DNA of 64,000 nt from G963667145 sp963676515 [NCBI: Candidatus Cloacimonadota bacterium] (GCA_963676515.1 OY781061.1:1054001-1118000), one strand, 5' to 3'. Positions 53,492 to 62,532 are shown, counted from the first letter of the stretch. Notes: generated from the sequence alone by a model not told the origin. A program made the numbers and translations.

Positions 53492-55633
53492 ATGAGGAAT
53501 AAGTTTAATATAATTTTAGGGATAATTTTTTTCCCAAGTGCATTGTACATTCTTTATTTGATTGCAACTGAGCAATCTCTTTTAAAGAGCAAAGATTTTT
53601 GGATAGCGGCATTTTTTTTTATAGCTTCATCAACTGTTGCTTTAATTGTTTATTTTGTAAAAAAACCACAGCCTCCGACTCAATCTGGCAACTCAAAAAA
53701 ACAATCAAATACAGGTAACAATGTTAATCAGATTATTGGTGACAATTCGCAAATCTTATTATTCAATCCAGCCAAAGAAGAAAGCAAGAAAGAGCTGACA
53801 GCAGACCCTTTTCAGACTGATGCTAGCTTTTTAAGTGAGCTAAGGGAAGATAAATTAAAGGAAATCCGGGATAAACTGAGCACAAACACTCATCTTGTGT
53901 CAATAGTGGGGATTGGGGGAATCGGTAAGACGGAACTGGTGAAATATTTCTACTTAAGCGGAAAAGAGAACTATCATCACACCGCTTGGGTAACTTTTAA
54001 AAGTGATTTGGTTACCTCTTTTTATGATGCTTTTGAAGATGAAAGATATAGTAATGAAAAAGACAGCAAAAAAAGGTATGAGCTAATTGTAAAAGATTTG
54101 AACTCTATCAACGAGAAGCCGAACTTACTGGTAGTGGACAATATGAACAAAGATGAGCAAGAAATCATCGACCTCTCAACGCATTTGCCAAACTGGAAAA
54201 TAGTGGTTACCAGCAGAGATGAAGACTCATCTCTTGAAAAAGTTAAGGTTGAATCTTTGGATTTAGAAGGTTGTCGAAAAGTTTTTTACAACACAAAAGA
54301 TGATGATAAAGATGATGAGAGTTTGGATGAGATTATAAAAAAAGTTGGCTTTCACACTTTAACAATCGCGATACTGGCAAAAGTTTCGGGGAATTTGAAC
54401 ATCACCATAAAAGATTTGTTAGAAAAATTGCTAAAAGGAGGAATTGCCAAGCTAGAAGGAGAGACGGCTACTGGTTATAATAGAGAGCTAGGAGAAAAAA
54501 CGGTTATGGCGATATTGGAGATTGTGTTTGATATTTCCAAATTGAAGAAAAAACAAAAAAAGCTACTGCTGCAACTTTCCATTTTGCCCCATAACACAGA
54601 TTTGGAAAAAGATATTTTGTTGGGAGCGTTAAACTTAGAAACTGCCGAGCCTTTGACGAAACTGGTTAACTTGGGCTGGCTATCTAGCGAAAGGCAAACT
54701 TACAAAGTTCATCCTGTAATTGGAGAAACTTTGTCTAATAAATTTCAGCCGAAGTATAAAGAATGTAAGAAAATTGTGCAGTTTTTTATAAATGAGTTAC
54801 ATTGTCTCTCAGAGAAAAATCCACTAGAAGCTGAGAAACATACTAAATTTGCCGATGCTATATTTACCAATCTAAAAGAAAAAAATGAGAGGCTAGCCAC
54901 GCTTGCAAACAATCTATCTCTGATATATCTCGATTTGGGAAATTTAAAAAACGCTTTAGAGTTTGGTAGGAAAGCTCTTAGGATAAGAGAAAAAGTGCTA
55001 GCTAAAAACCACCCACACCTTGCGGCTTCTTATAATAATTTATCTACGATATATCGCAGTTTGGGAAATCCAAAAAAGGCTTTAGAGTTTACTTTAAAGG
55101 CAGTAGAGATAAAAGAAAAAGTGTCAGCAAAGAACCACCCAAACCTTGCGACTTCTTATAATAATATGTCTCTGATATATCAAGATTTGGGAAATCTAGA
55201 AAAGGCGTTGGAGCTTGGTTTGAAAGTAGTTGCAATAAATGAAAAAGTGCTAACTAAAAATCATCCTCACCTTGCGACTTCTTATAATAATTTATCTACG
55301 ATATATCTCAGTTTGGGGAATTTAGAAAAGGCTTTGGAGTTCGGCTTGCAAGCTCTTAGGATAAGGGAAAAAGTGTTAGTTAAAGACCACCCAGACCTTG
55401 CTCAATCTTATAATAATCTATCTACGATATATTTTATTAAAAAAGAGTATGGGGTAGCCAAAGAGTATATGGAAAGGGCAATAAAAATACTGGAATTCAA
55501 TTTTCCCCAAGGTCATCCTGATTTGGATAGCTCTTATGAGGGATTGAAAGTGATAGATGAGCAGATTCAAAACAGCAAGAATAGTATAAAAGAAATAGTA
55601 GCACAACATATTTGGGGAACTTGGTCTGTTTAG
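53492..55633 (+). CDS. Membrane-anchored NB-ARC/STAND NTPase with TPR repeats
   Basis: From the ATG at 53492 (AGGAG 7 bases upstream; a GTG lies just before) the product has 713 residues. Residues about 7-25 and 37-56 are two membrane segments. A linker carries GNNVNQIIGDNSQILL (about 75-90). The NB-ARC nucleotide-binding domain starts with VSIVGIGGIGKTELVKYF (about 137-154), with LLVVDNMNKDEQEI and VVTSRDEDSSLEKVKVESLDLEGC. A winged-helix-like part (LSILPHNTDL...LVNLGWLSSE) leads to at least five TPR units of 42 residues (GNLEKALEFGLQALRIREKV). STAND proteins of this design act as sensors, including anti-phage ones. Confidence 0.85.
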   Translation: MRNKFNIILGIIFFPSALYILYLIATEQSLLKSKDFWIAAFFFIASSTVALIVYFVKKPQPPTQSGNSKKQSNTGNNVNQIIGDNSQILLFNPAKEESKKELTADPFQTDASFLSELREDKLKEIRDKLSTNTHLVSIVGIGGIGKTELVKYFYLSGKENYHHTAWVTFKSDLVTSFYDAFEDERYSNEKDSKKRYELIVKDLNSINEKPNLLVVDNMNKDEQEIIDLSTHLPNWKIVVTSRDEDSSLEKVKVESLDLEGCRKVFYNTKDDDKDDESLDEIIKKVGFHTLTIAILAKVSGNLNITIKDLLEKLLKGGIAKLEGETATGYNRELGEKTVMAILEIVFDISKLKKKQKKLLLQLSILPHNTDLEKDILLGALNLETAEPLTKLVNLGWLSSERQTYKVHPVIGETLSNKFQPKYKECKKIVQFFINELHCLSEKNPLEAEKHTKFADAIFTNLKEKNERLATLANNLSLIYLDLGNLKNALEFGRKALRIREKVLAKNHPHLAASYNNLSTIYRSLGNPKKALEFTLKAVEIKEKVSAKNHPNLATSYNNMSLIYQDLGNLEKALELGLKVVAINEKVLTKNHPHLATSYNNLSTIYLSLGNLEKALEFGLQALRIREKVLVKDHPDLAQSYNNLSTIYFIKKEYGVAKEYMERAIKILEFNFPQGHPDLDSSYEGLKVIDEQIQNSKNSIKEIVAQHIWGTWSV
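54904..55440 (+). repeat. Tandem 126-bp TPR-coding repeats
   Basis: Inside the NB-ARC gene, units of 126 bases repeat about four times with high DNA identity. The block CTTATAATAATTTATCTACG occurs at 55029 and again at 55281, exactly two units apart, and close variants occur at the other unit positions. Such high identity suggests recent expansion or conversion of the sensor repeats. Confidence 0.8.
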
Positions 55634-55783
55634 CAAAAATTAATGATGTAGATTTAAGAGGGAAAGGATAGAAAATTTTCAGGAGATTTTTTGGTTTTGC
55701 TGAAAAAAAACCAAAAAATGTTGGACACTATCTACTTCCCTCGAAATTTGCAACTTAAAGAAGAAATATTTGGAAGGTTTTAT

Positions 55784-57217
55784 ATGTCAGAAAATAACGC
55801 AACGCAGGAGTTTTCTAAGCTATTCGAAGAGTCACAAAAAGAGCTGGTAAGCTACAAAAGGGGAGACCAAGTCTCTGGAGAGATTATCAAAATTTCGGGT
55901 GGTAGCATCGTGCTGTCCCTCAAAGCTAGGCAAGACGCTTTTGCTGATATTATAGAGTATCAAAACAAAAAAGGCGAGCTGGAGTATAAGGTGGGAGATA
56001 CGCTAGAGGGCTTTATCTTGAGGATAGATGAAAATATCATCGAGATCGGCAAAGCACTGAATAGCGACCACGCTGCCAATATGAAGCTCGTGGAAGCCAA
56101 AGAGGCGAACATCCCCGTGCAAGGCAAAGTGTTGAAAGCTGTCAAGGGTGGATTTTTGGTCTCAGCGATGGATAAAACAGGTTTTTGTCCGTATTCGCAT
56201 CTTTCTTTATCCCGCATCCAAGATGAAGCAGCTTTTGTGGGCAAAACTTTCGATTTTGAGATTATCAAATTGGAGAACGGTGGCAAAGATTTTGTCCTTT
56301 CTCGCAAAGAGATATTGCTCAAAGCAGCTAAAGCAAAGAAAGAGGAAGCTCTGGGTAATCTAGCTGTAGGTGCTGTGGTAAAAGGGAAAGTGGAGAACAT
56401 CAAAGATTATGCGGCTTTCTTGGATCTTGGCGGTATCAGCGGCTTTTTGCATATCAGCAATATGTCTTGGGGTAAAGTTTCGCATCCGTCCAAAGTTGTG
56501 AAAGTGGGTGATGTGGTTGAGGTGAAGGTGATGAAGATCGAGGGCGAGAAGATAGACCTGAGCATCAAAGATTTGACCGTAGATCCGATGCTGGAGGCGG
56601 TGAGCAAATACAAAGAGGGTGACATCGTTACCTGCAAAGTGGCACAAAACACGAAGTTTGGCTCTTTCGTAGAGATGAGTGAAGGCGTGCAAGCTCTTAT
56701 CCCTATCTCGGAGTTGTCGTGGGGCAAGAGGATTAAGAAGGCGGACGAAGTATTGTCTGTGGGCGATACCGTGGAAGCACAAGTGATGAATGTGGATGAG
56801 GAGAAGAGGAAAATATCTTTGTCTTTCAAAAATCTGAAAGAGAACCCATGGCAAAATATCGAAGAGCATGCAACAGAGGGTGAGCCGATAAAGGGAGTTA
56901 TAGAGGGCATCAGTAAGTTTGGTGTCTTCGTGGAGATAATCGCGGGCATCACGGGACTTTTGCCGATGGATAAGATGAGAGCAGCTAAGCTGGTGTACGA
57001 CGAGCAAGACATCGGTAAAGAGGTGACGCTGAAAGTCAATAGCATCGACAAGGTGAAAAGGAAGTTGTCTCTAGATCCTGTCAAATTGCCGAAAGGGTAT
57101 TACATAGAAAGAGAGAAAGCTGAAACCGACAAAGGGTCTGCTAAAGATTGGCAAAAATATGCGAAAATTTCTGCTGCTCCAGAGCAAGATCCCGACAACC
57201 CTTTTTCTGGGTTATAA
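55784..57217 (+). CDS. rpsA: S1-domain RNA-binding protein, ribosomal protein S1 homologue
   Basis: From ATG 55784 (GGAAGG 7-12 bases upstream) the protein has 477 residues with about five S1 repeats, against six in E. coli S1. Typical repeat phrases are VVKGKVENIKDYAAFLDLGGISGFLHISNMSWGKVSHPSKVVKVGDVVEVKVMKIEGEKIDLSIK, TKFGSFVEMSEGVQALIPISELSWGKRI and GVIEGISKFGVFVEIIAGITGLLPMDKM. S1 binds mRNA at the 30S subunit. The frame is open upstream to 55691, but the family start fits 55784. Confidence 0.85.
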   Translation: MSENNATQEFSKLFEESQKELVSYKRGDQVSGEIIKISGGSIVLSLKARQDAFADIIEYQNKKGELEYKVGDTLEGFILRIDENIIEIGKALNSDHAANMKLVEAKEANIPVQGKVLKAVKGGFLVSAMDKTGFCPYSHLSLSRIQDEAAFVGKTFDFEIIKLENGGKDFVLSRKEILLKAAKAKKEEALGNLAVGAVVKGKVENIKDYAAFLDLGGISGFLHISNMSWGKVSHPSKVVKVGDVVEVKVMKIEGEKIDLSIKDLTVDPMLEAVSKYKEGDIVTCKVAQNTKFGSFVEMSEGVQALIPISELSWGKRIKKADEVLSVGDTVEAQVMNVDEEKRKISLSFKNLKENPWQNIEEHATEGEPIKGVIEGISKFGVFVEIIAGITGLLPMDKMRAAKLVYDEQDIGKEVTLKVNSIDKVKRKLSLDPVKLPKGYYIEREKAETDKGSAKDWQKYAKISAAPEQDPDNPFSGL

Positions 57218-57246
57218 ATTTTTAGATTTAGAGAAAATTAGTTAAG

Positions 57247-58056
57247 TTGAAAAAAGGCACCTTGTTTTTGGTGGCGACGCCGATTGGGAATTTGCAAGAC
57301 ATTTCATACAGAGCTGTGCAGACTCTCATGGATGCAGATTTTATTTTGGCTGAGGATACTCGTGTTACAGGCAAACTCTTAGCTAGATATGAGATAGCGA
57401 CCAAAATGAAGCGTTATCATAAGTTTAATATGAAGAGGCAGAATAGCGATGTTCTGTCTCTTTTAGATTCTGGTCTTGATTTGGCTGTAGTCTCCGATGC
57501 TGGCACGCCGGGCATTAGTGATCCAGGGCAAGAGCTAGTGGCGTTGGCTGTATCTCAAGGGTATCAGGTGGTTTCGATTCCTGGGGCGTGTGCTTTGATA
57601 ACGGCTTTGGTTGCCAGTGGATTACCTACTAAGGGATTTTATTTTGTAGGGTTTAGTACCAAGTTGGATGATAAATTACTAGCTGTTGATGTTCCGCTAA
57701 TTTTTTATGAAGCTCCTCATCGGATAGAAAAGTTTTTGCAGAAATTACAAACATTTTTTGGTGATCGCAGAGTAGTTGTCGCTCGTGAGCTCACGAAGTT
57801 GCACGAAACTTTTTATCGAGGAGTTTTATCCGAATTTGTAAAAGAACCAGAGAAGATAAAAATCAAAGGTGAGTTTGTCGTAATTTTGGATGGTGCAAGC
57901 AGCGAGCAGATTGTGGACGAAGAGGTTATCTTGCAAAAACTGGAAGCAAAAGTTTTGGCTGGATTGTCCAAAAAAGAGGCTGTGGCTCAAATTTGCAGGG
58001 AGCTATCGCTAAAAAAAAATGCGGTTTATGCGATTAGTTTACGACTAAAAAAATAG
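57247..58056 (+). CDS. rsmI: 16S rRNA (cytidine1402-2'-O)-methyltransferase
   Basis: RsmI methylates C1402 of 16S rRNA. The 269-residue protein has the SAM-dependent tetrapyrrole-methylase-like fold with VATPIGNLQDISYRAVQTL, ILAEDTRVTGKLL, VVSDAGTPGISDPGQELV, IFYEAPHRIEKFL and VVARELTKLHETFYRG. The start is TTG at 57247 after TTAGTTAAG, chosen because homology begins at once. It is followed by the tRNA cluster. Confidence 0.93.
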   Translation: MKKGTLFLVATPIGNLQDISYRAVQTLMDADFILAEDTRVTGKLLARYEIATKMKRYHKFNMKRQNSDVLSLLDSGLDLAVVSDAGTPGISDPGQELVALAVSQGYQVVSIPGACALITALVASGLPTKGFYFVGFSTKLDDKLLAVDVPLIFYEAPHRIEKFLQKLQTFFGDRRVVVARELTKLHETFYRGVLSEFVKEPEKIKIKGEFVVILDGASSEQIVDEEVILQKLEAKVLAGLSKKEAVAQICRELSLKKNAVYAISLRLKK

Positions 58057-58182
58057 CTAATTTTGGCTAATTCACAAATCTACTAAGTTTCTTGGGGTAA
58101 AGAGAAAAAAAAGGTTTGACAGTGAAACAGCCGGATATTTTTTAGACCAGAATTGATAATTAATAGATGTGAAAAATTAGAT

Positions 58183-58267
58183 GGAGGATTAGTCTAATTG
58201 GTAAGGCAGCGGTCTTGAAAACCGCCGGGTTATGCCCTTGAGAGTTCGAGTCCCTCATCCTCCGCCA
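58183..58267 (+). tRNA. tRNA-Ser (TGA)
   Basis: Acceptor GGAGGAT/ATCCTCC, anticodon stem GCGGT/ACCGC with loop CTTGAAA (anticodon TGA), a 14-base class II variable arm with a GGG/CCC stem, and encoded GCCA. The T-stem GAGAG/CCCTC has one A-C mismatch. Confidence 0.93.
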
Positions 58268-58288
58268 TTTTTGTGAAAAATATACTGT

Positions 58289-58378
58289 GGAGAGATGACC
58301 GAGCGGCTTAAGGTGCACGCCTGCTAAGCGTGTGTAGGTTCAACCCTACCCAGGGTTCAAATCCCTGTCTCTCCGCCA
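58289..58378 (+). tRNA. tRNA-Ser (GCT)
   Basis: Acceptor GGAGAGA/TCTCTCC, anticodon loop CTGCTAA (anticodon GCT), long variable arm GTAGGTTCAACCCTAC, encoded GCCA. Confidence 0.95.
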
Positions 58379-58410
58379 TTTATTTGACCAATAAAGTTTT
58401 TTTTAGACAT

Positions 58411-58485
58411 TGGGCCGTCGACAAGCGGTAAGTCACATGGTTTTGGTCCATGCATTCGAGGGTTCGAATCCTTCCGGCCCAACCA
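58411..58485 (+). tRNA. tRNA-Gln (TTG)
   Basis: Acceptor TGGGCCG/CGGCCCA, anticodon stem CATGG/CCATG with loop TTTTGGT (anticodon TTG), T-loop TTCGAAT, encoded ACCA. Confidence 0.95.
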
Positions 58486-58508
58486 TTAAAATAATTACCT
58501 CCTTTATT

Positions 58509-58584
58509 GGCGGGATAGCTCAGTTGGTAGAGCAGAGGCCTGAAAAGCCTTGTGTCCCCAGTTCAAGTCTGGGTCCTGCCACCA
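58509..58584 (+). tRNA. tRNA-Phe (GAA)
   Basis: Acceptor GGCGGGA/TCCTGCC (one G-U pair), anticodon loop CTGAAAA (anticodon GAA), T-arm CCCAG-TTCAAGT-CTGGG, encoded ACCA. Confidence 0.95.
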
Positions 58585-58647
58585 TTTTGCCACCTTTATT
58601 GTAAAGGTGGCAACTTTTTCATATATGTTTTTATTAATTATCAATTT

Positions 58648-58723
58648 GCCAATGTAGCTCAGCTGGTAGAGCCGCTGATTTGTAATCAGCTGGTCGGGGG
58701 TTCGAGTCCTCTCATTGGCTCCA
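58648..58723 (+). tRNA. tRNA-Thr (TGT)
   Basis: Acceptor GCCAATG/CATTGGC, anticodon stem GCTGA/TCAGC with loop TTTGTAA (anticodon TGT), T-loop TTCGAGT, encoded TCCA. Confidence 0.95.
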
Positions 58724-58748
58724 TTTTGAAATTTTATTATAATAGAGT

Positions 58749-58833
58749 GGTGGGGTTCCCGAGCGGCCAAAGGGAACAGACTGTAAATCTGTCGGCGTAG
58801 CCTTCGAAGGTTCGAATCCTTCCCCCACCACCA
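58749..58833 (+). tRNA. tRNA-Tyr (GTA)
   Basis: Acceptor GGTGGGG/CCCCACC, anticodon stem CAGA/TCTG with loop CTGTAAA (anticodon GTA), class II variable arm, encoded ACCA. Confidence 0.95.
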
Positions 58834-58858
58834 TTATTTTAGTATCAGATTTTTTAGA

Positions 58859-58935
58859 GCGGGAGTAGCTCAGCTGGCTAGAGCATTAGCCTTCCAAGCT
58901 AAGGGTCGCGAGTTCGAATCTCGTTTCCCGCTCCA
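58859..58935 (+). tRNA. tRNA-Gly (TCC)
   Basis: Acceptor GCGGGAG/TTCCCGC, anticodon stem TTAGC/GCTAA with loop CTTCCAA (anticodon TCC), T-arm GCGAG-TTCGAAT-CTCGT, encoded TCCA. Confidence 0.95.
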
Positions 58936-58976
58936 TTTTTTTTGGCTTATTTTTGAGGCGATGTTGAGTAAGGTAG

Positions 58977-59051
<75 letters not shown>

Positions 59052-59102
59052 TTTATTGTAAATTGAAAATTATTAAACAGTTTTTTTTGTTAAGGAGGAA
59101 CA

Positions 59103-60287
59103 ATGGCAAAGGAAAAATTTGTCAGAAGCAAACCGCATGTAAATGTAGGGACCATCGGTCATGTTGACCATGGTAAAACTACTCTTACAGCCGCAATCAC
59201 TAAGGTGCTTGCATCGAAAGGACAAGCCGAATATTCAGATTTTGGCTCAATAGACAACGCTCCCGAGGAGAGAGAAAGAGGTATCACTATCTCGACAGCT
59301 CATGTGGAGTACGAATCTGCTGCTAGGCATTATGCCCATGTGGATTGTCCAGGTCACGCCGATTATGTGAAGAACATGATCACTGGTGCGGCACAAATGG
59401 ACGGAGCTATCCTCGTGGTATCTGCTGCCGACGGACCTATGCCCCAAACTCGTGAGCACATTCTTTTGGCTTACCAAGTAGGCGTGCCAGCGATGGTGGT
59501 TTTTCTTAATAAATGCGATCTTGTAGATGATGAGGAGCTTTTGGAGCTTGTGGAGATGGAAGTTAGAGAACTTTTGTCTTCTTATAAATTCCCGGGTGAC
59601 GACATCCCATTCGTGCAAGGGTCTGCACTCAAAGCACTAGAAGGCGATGCCGATGGTGTAGCTGCAATCGAGAAGCTGATCGAGACTTTGGATACATACA
59701 TCCCAGAACCTGCTCGTGAGATTGACAAACCTTTCTTATTGCCTGTGGAGGATGTGTTCTCTATCTCTGGTCGTGGTACAGTGGCTACTGGTCGTGTCGA
59801 GGCTGGAAGGCTCAAGATAAACGACAAGTTGGAGCGTGTGGGTATCAAAGACACCATCGAGGTTATTTGTACTGGTGTGGAGATGTTCCGCAAGATTTTG
59901 GACAGTGCTGAGGCTGGCGACAATGTCGGCGTCTTGCTGCGTGGTATCAAGAAAGAAGAGGTGGAAAGAGGCATGGTGTTGGCTGCTCCTAAGAGCATCA
60001 CTCCGCATACCAAGTTCGTCGGTGAGATATATGTGCTCAAGGCTGATGAGGGTGGAAGACACAAACCTTTCTTCTCTGGCTACCGTCCGCAGTTCTATTT
60101 CAGGACTACAGATGTTACAGGGACATTGACTTTGCCAGAGGGTGTAGAGATGGTGATGCCAGGTGACAATGTGAAAATCAAGGGTGAACTGATCGTGCCT
60201 ATCGCTATGGACAAGGGTCTGAGATTCGCTATCCGTGAGGGTGGTAGAACTATTGGTGCTGGCGTTATTGCCGAGATCGAAGCGTAA
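59103..60287 (+). CDS. tuf: Elongation factor Tu
   Basis: EF-Tu delivers aminoacyl-tRNA to the ribosome. The 394-residue protein has the G motifs GHVDHGKTT, the switch I/II region ([57 protein letters not shown]), NKCDLVDD and GSALKAL. Domains II and III end [21 protein letters not shown] precedes the ATG. The gene is in the usual tRNA-tuf-tRNA-Trp-secE context. Confidence 0.98.
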   Translation: MAKEKFVRSKPHVNVGTIGHVDHGKTTLTAAITKVLASKGQAEYSDFGSIDNAPEERERGITISTAHVEYESAARHYAHVDCPGHADYVKNMITGAAQMDGAILVVSAADGPMPQTREHILLAYQVGVPAMVVFLNKCDLVDDEELLELVEMEVRELLSSYKFPGDDIPFVQGSALKALEGDADGVAAIEKLIETLDTYIPEPAREIDKPFLLPVEDVFSISGRGTVATGRVEAGRLKINDKLERVGIKDTIEVICTGVEMFRKILDSAEAGDNVGVLLRGIKKEEVERGMVLAAPKSITPHTKFVGEIYVLKADEGGRHKPFFSGYRPQFYFRTTDVTGTLTLPEGVEMVMPGDNVKIKGELIVPIAMDKGLRFAIREGGRTIGAGVIAEIEA

Positions 60288-60324
60288 AATATTAACAAGT
60301 TATTAACTGTTTGGAAGTGATTAT

Positions 60325-60483
60325 ATGAGAGATATTATTGTGTTAGAATGTAACGAGTGCAAGAGTAGAAACTACTCGTTGACTAAAAATAAGAGGTTGC
60401 ACCCTGAGAAAGTGGAGTACAAGAAGTATTGCCCGAAATGCAGACAGCACCTTATGCACAAACAGGTAAACAAGATTAAATAA
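60325..60483 (+). CDS. rpmG: 50S ribosomal protein L33 (zinc-binding form)
   Basis: This is a 52-residue product reading MRDIIVLECNECKSRNYSL and VEYKKYCPKCRQHLMHK. Cys9, Cys12, Cys36 and Cys39 make the C+ zinc site. It lies between tuf and tRNA-Trp, the common position for this L33 copy. GGAAG lies 7-11 bases before the ATG. Confidence 0.95.
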   Translation: MRDIIVLECNECKSRNYSLTKNKRLHPEKVEYKKYCPKCRQHLMHKQVNKIK

Positions 60484-60492
60484 TAAAATTGT

Positions 60493-60568
60493 AGGACAGT
60501 GGCTCAATTGGTAGAGCATCGGTCTCCAAAACCGAGGGTTGCGGGTTCAAGTCCTGCCTGTCCTGCCA
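60493..60568 (+). tRNA. tRNA-Trp (CCA)
   Basis: Acceptor AGGACAG/CTGTCCT, anticodon stem TCGGT/ACCGA with loop CTCCAAA (anticodon CCA), T-arm GCGGG-TTCAAGT-CCTGC, encoded GCCA. Confidence 0.95.
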
Positions 60569-60586
60569 TTTATTTTAGGATTTGTA

Positions 60587-60766
60587 ATGAGTAAACTTTT
60601 TGGTTTTTTCAAAAATGTAAGAAGAGAGCTGAAACTGGTCGATTGGCCAGGGTTCGAGCAAGTGAAGGAGAGCACTATCGTCGTGATGGTTGTTTCTGCT
60701 TTCATTGCGGCTTTTTTGACTGTGGTAGACATCGTCTTCAACACAGTTGTAAAGTATTTGATGTGA
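60587..60766 (+). CDS. secE: Preprotein translocase subunit SecE
   Basis: The 59-residue protein has the short bacterial SecE form: an amphipathic N-terminus (SKLFGFFKNVRRELKLVDWPGFEQVKES) and one membrane helix (TIVVMVVSAFIAAFLTVVDIVFN). It clamps SecY in the translocase. The ATG at 60587 is chosen by homology, since the frame runs upstream into tRNA-Trp. The stop overlaps the likely GTG start of nusG. Confidence 0.94.
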   Translation: MSKLFGFFKNVRRELKLVDWPGFEQVKESTIVVMVVSAFIAAFLTVVDIVFNTVVKYLM

Positions 60767-61308
60767 GCTCGCAAGTGATGAATTGGTATGTTGTCCATGT
60801 GTTTGCTGGTTATGAGTTTCGCATCAAAGAGATAATCGAGAAAGGTATCGAAGGCAAACCTTACGAAAAAGATTTGGGTCAGATATTGATACCTACTCAG
60901 TCTACTTATCACATTCGTGGTGGTAAGAAGATCGAGCGAGAGCGAAAAATTTTTAGCAATTATATAATTTTGGAGGCAAATTTGTCACCAGAGTTGTTTA
61001 GTTATATTCTTCGAGTAGATGGAGTTACCAAATTTTTGGGAACGGGCAAGAAGCCTTTGCCGCTTACCAAAAAAGAGGTGGCGAGGATGTTGGGCGAAGA
61101 AGAGGTGAGTGAGGAAGAGAAAACGCAAGTCCAGTGTGATTTTGGCGTAGGAGATATAGTAAGGGTTATTTCAGGAGCTTTTGTAGATTTCAATGGCGAG
61201 GTAACCAGATTATCTGCGGAGGAAAACAAAGTCCTTGTAAATGTAACAGTTTTCGGACGAGTAACTTCTGTAGATCTTAAAATAGATCAAGTAGAAAAAT
61301 TTAAGTAA
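60763..61308 (+). CDS. nusG: Transcription termination/antitermination protein NusG
   Basis: NusG binds RNA polymerase and couples it to Rho or ribosomes. The protein (181 residues from GTG 60763, or 176 from ATG 60778) has the NGN domain starting NWYVVHVFAGYEFRIKEIIEKGI and a C-terminal KOW domain (GDIVRVISGAFVDFNGEVTRLSAEENKVLVNVTVFGRVTSVDLKIDQVE). I prefer the GTG because it overlaps the secE stop (GTGA), the same coupling seen at secY-map, but the ATG is also possible. Confidence 0.93.
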   Translation: MSSQVMNWYVVHVFAGYEFRIKEIIEKGIEGKPYEKDLGQILIPTQSTYHIRGGKKIERERKIFSNYIILEANLSPELFSYILRVDGVTKFLGTGKKPLPLTKKEVARMLGEEEVSEEEKTQVQCDFGVGDIVRVISGAFVDFNGEVTRLSAEENKVLVNVTVFGRVTSVDLKIDQVEKFK

Positions 61309-61320
61309 GGGAGTGTCATA

Positions 61321-61752
61321 ATGGCTGCACCAAAAACTTTTCAGACTTCTATAAAATTGCAATTGCCGGCCGGAGCTGCTACGCCAGCTCCTCCTGTAGG
61401 TCCTGCATTGGGACAAGCTGGAATCAATATTGCAGATTTCTGTAAACAATTTAATGATAAAACTAAAGACGACAAGGGGATGATTTTCCCTGTTGTGATT
61501 TATGTACAAAAAAACAAATCTTTCACTTTTGATATCAAGACTCCACCAGCTGCTGTGCTGATAAAGAAGGAGATTGGTATCGCTAAAGGTTCTGGCGTTC
61601 CTAACAAAGAAAAAGTGGGAAGCATAAACAGAGCTCAGCTAGAGAAGATAGCTAAAGAAAAGATGGAAGATTTAAACGCTTTTAATTTAGACGCTGCTGT
61701 GAACATAATTGCTGGTACTGCAAGATCTATGGGTGTGACGGTCAAAAACTGA
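61321..61752 (+). CDS. rplK: 50S ribosomal protein L11
   Basis: L11 forms the GTPase-associated region of the large subunit. The 143-residue product has the family N-terminus ([37 protein letters not shown]) and C-terminal [44 protein letters not shown]. It lies 12 bases after nusG. Confidence 0.97.
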   Translation: MAAPKTFQTSIKLQLPAGAATPAPPVGPALGQAGINIADFCKQFNDKTKDDKGMIFPVVIYVQKNKSFTFDIKTPPAAVLIKKEIGIAKGSGVPNKEKVGSINRAQLEKIAKEKMEDLNAFNLDAAVNIIAGTARSMGVTVKN

Positions 61753-61811
61753 TCCAACCATAATACGAGACTTTGCAGGAGATTATGCATTCGCTAGGGA
61801 GAGACAAATAG

Positions 61812-62519
61812 ATGAAAAGAAGTAAAAAATATTTAGAATCTTTGCAGAAATTTGATAGAAAAGAGAGCTATGATTTGACTCAAGCACTTTCTTTTTTGGA
61901 AGGTTTTAGCAAGGCTAAATATGACGAAACCGTGGAATTGCATTGCCACTTAGGGGTAGATCCGAGGAAGGCTGATCAGCAGATCAGATCTTCACTGGTG
62001 TTGCCCAATGGCTCGGGCAAGAGTGTGAGCGTTTTGGTATTTGCCGATGGGCAAGATGCCGAAGATGCGAAGGCTGCTGGAGCTGACTATGTGGGAGTAG
62101 ATGATATGGTGGAGAAGATTCAAAACGAGAGCTGGCTAGGATTTGATGTAGCTATCGCCACACCTGCTATGATGAGCAAGTTGGGGAAAGTCGCTAGAAT
62201 CTTGGGTCCAAGAGGACTGATGCCTAACCCGAAAGTGGGAACTGTCACCAAAGATGTAGCAACAGCTGTGAAAGAGGTGAAAGGCGGTAGAGTAGAGTAT
62301 CGTACAGATAAGCTTGCCAACCTGCATTTCATAGTGGGCAAAAGAAGCTTTGCTAGCGATAAGTTGCAAGAGAATATCTTGGCTTGCGTGAGTGCTGTCT
62401 TGAAAGAGAAACCTCAATCGCTCAAGGGTGAGTACATCAAGTCGATGAGTGTTTGTTCTACTATTAGCCCAGGTGTAAAGTTAGATGTTCGTGCTATAAT
62501 GGCTGAAGCTAGTAAATAG
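61812..62519 (+). CDS. rplA: 50S ribosomal protein L1
   Basis: L1 forms the mobile stalk near the E site. The 235-residue protein has YDETVELHCHLGVDPRKADQQIRSSLVLPNGSG, GPRGLMPNPKVGTVTKDVATAVKEVKGGRVEYRTDK and SMSVCSTISPGVKLD. The 59-base spacer after rplK has a short TGCA/TGCA hairpin with flanking purine-rich stretches. It could hold the L1 autoregulatory site, but I cannot confirm this. Confidence 0.97.
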   Translation: MKRSKKYLESLQKFDRKESYDLTQALSFLEGFSKAKYDETVELHCHLGVDPRKADQQIRSSLVLPNGSGKSVSVLVFADGQDAEDAKAAGADYVGVDDMVEKIQNESWLGFDVAIATPAMMSKLGKVARILGPRGLMPNPKVGTVTKDVATAVKEVKGGRVEYRTDKLANLHFIVGKRSFASDKLQENILACVSAVLKEKPQSLKGEYIKSMSVCSTISPGVKLDVRAIMAEASK

Positions 62520-62532
62520 GGGGCGATTTAAG

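Noticed and set aside
53320-53500. Open frame (SRYNEANEKPLENSGLKIKG...) just before the NB-ARC gene
   Set aside because: It has no start codon or ribosome binding site and no recognised similarity. It may be a remnant, but that is not supported.
58183-58267. Selenocysteine tRNA
   Set aside because: The anticodon is TGA (serine), not TCA, and the acceptor and T-arm lengths are those of a normal tRNA-Ser.
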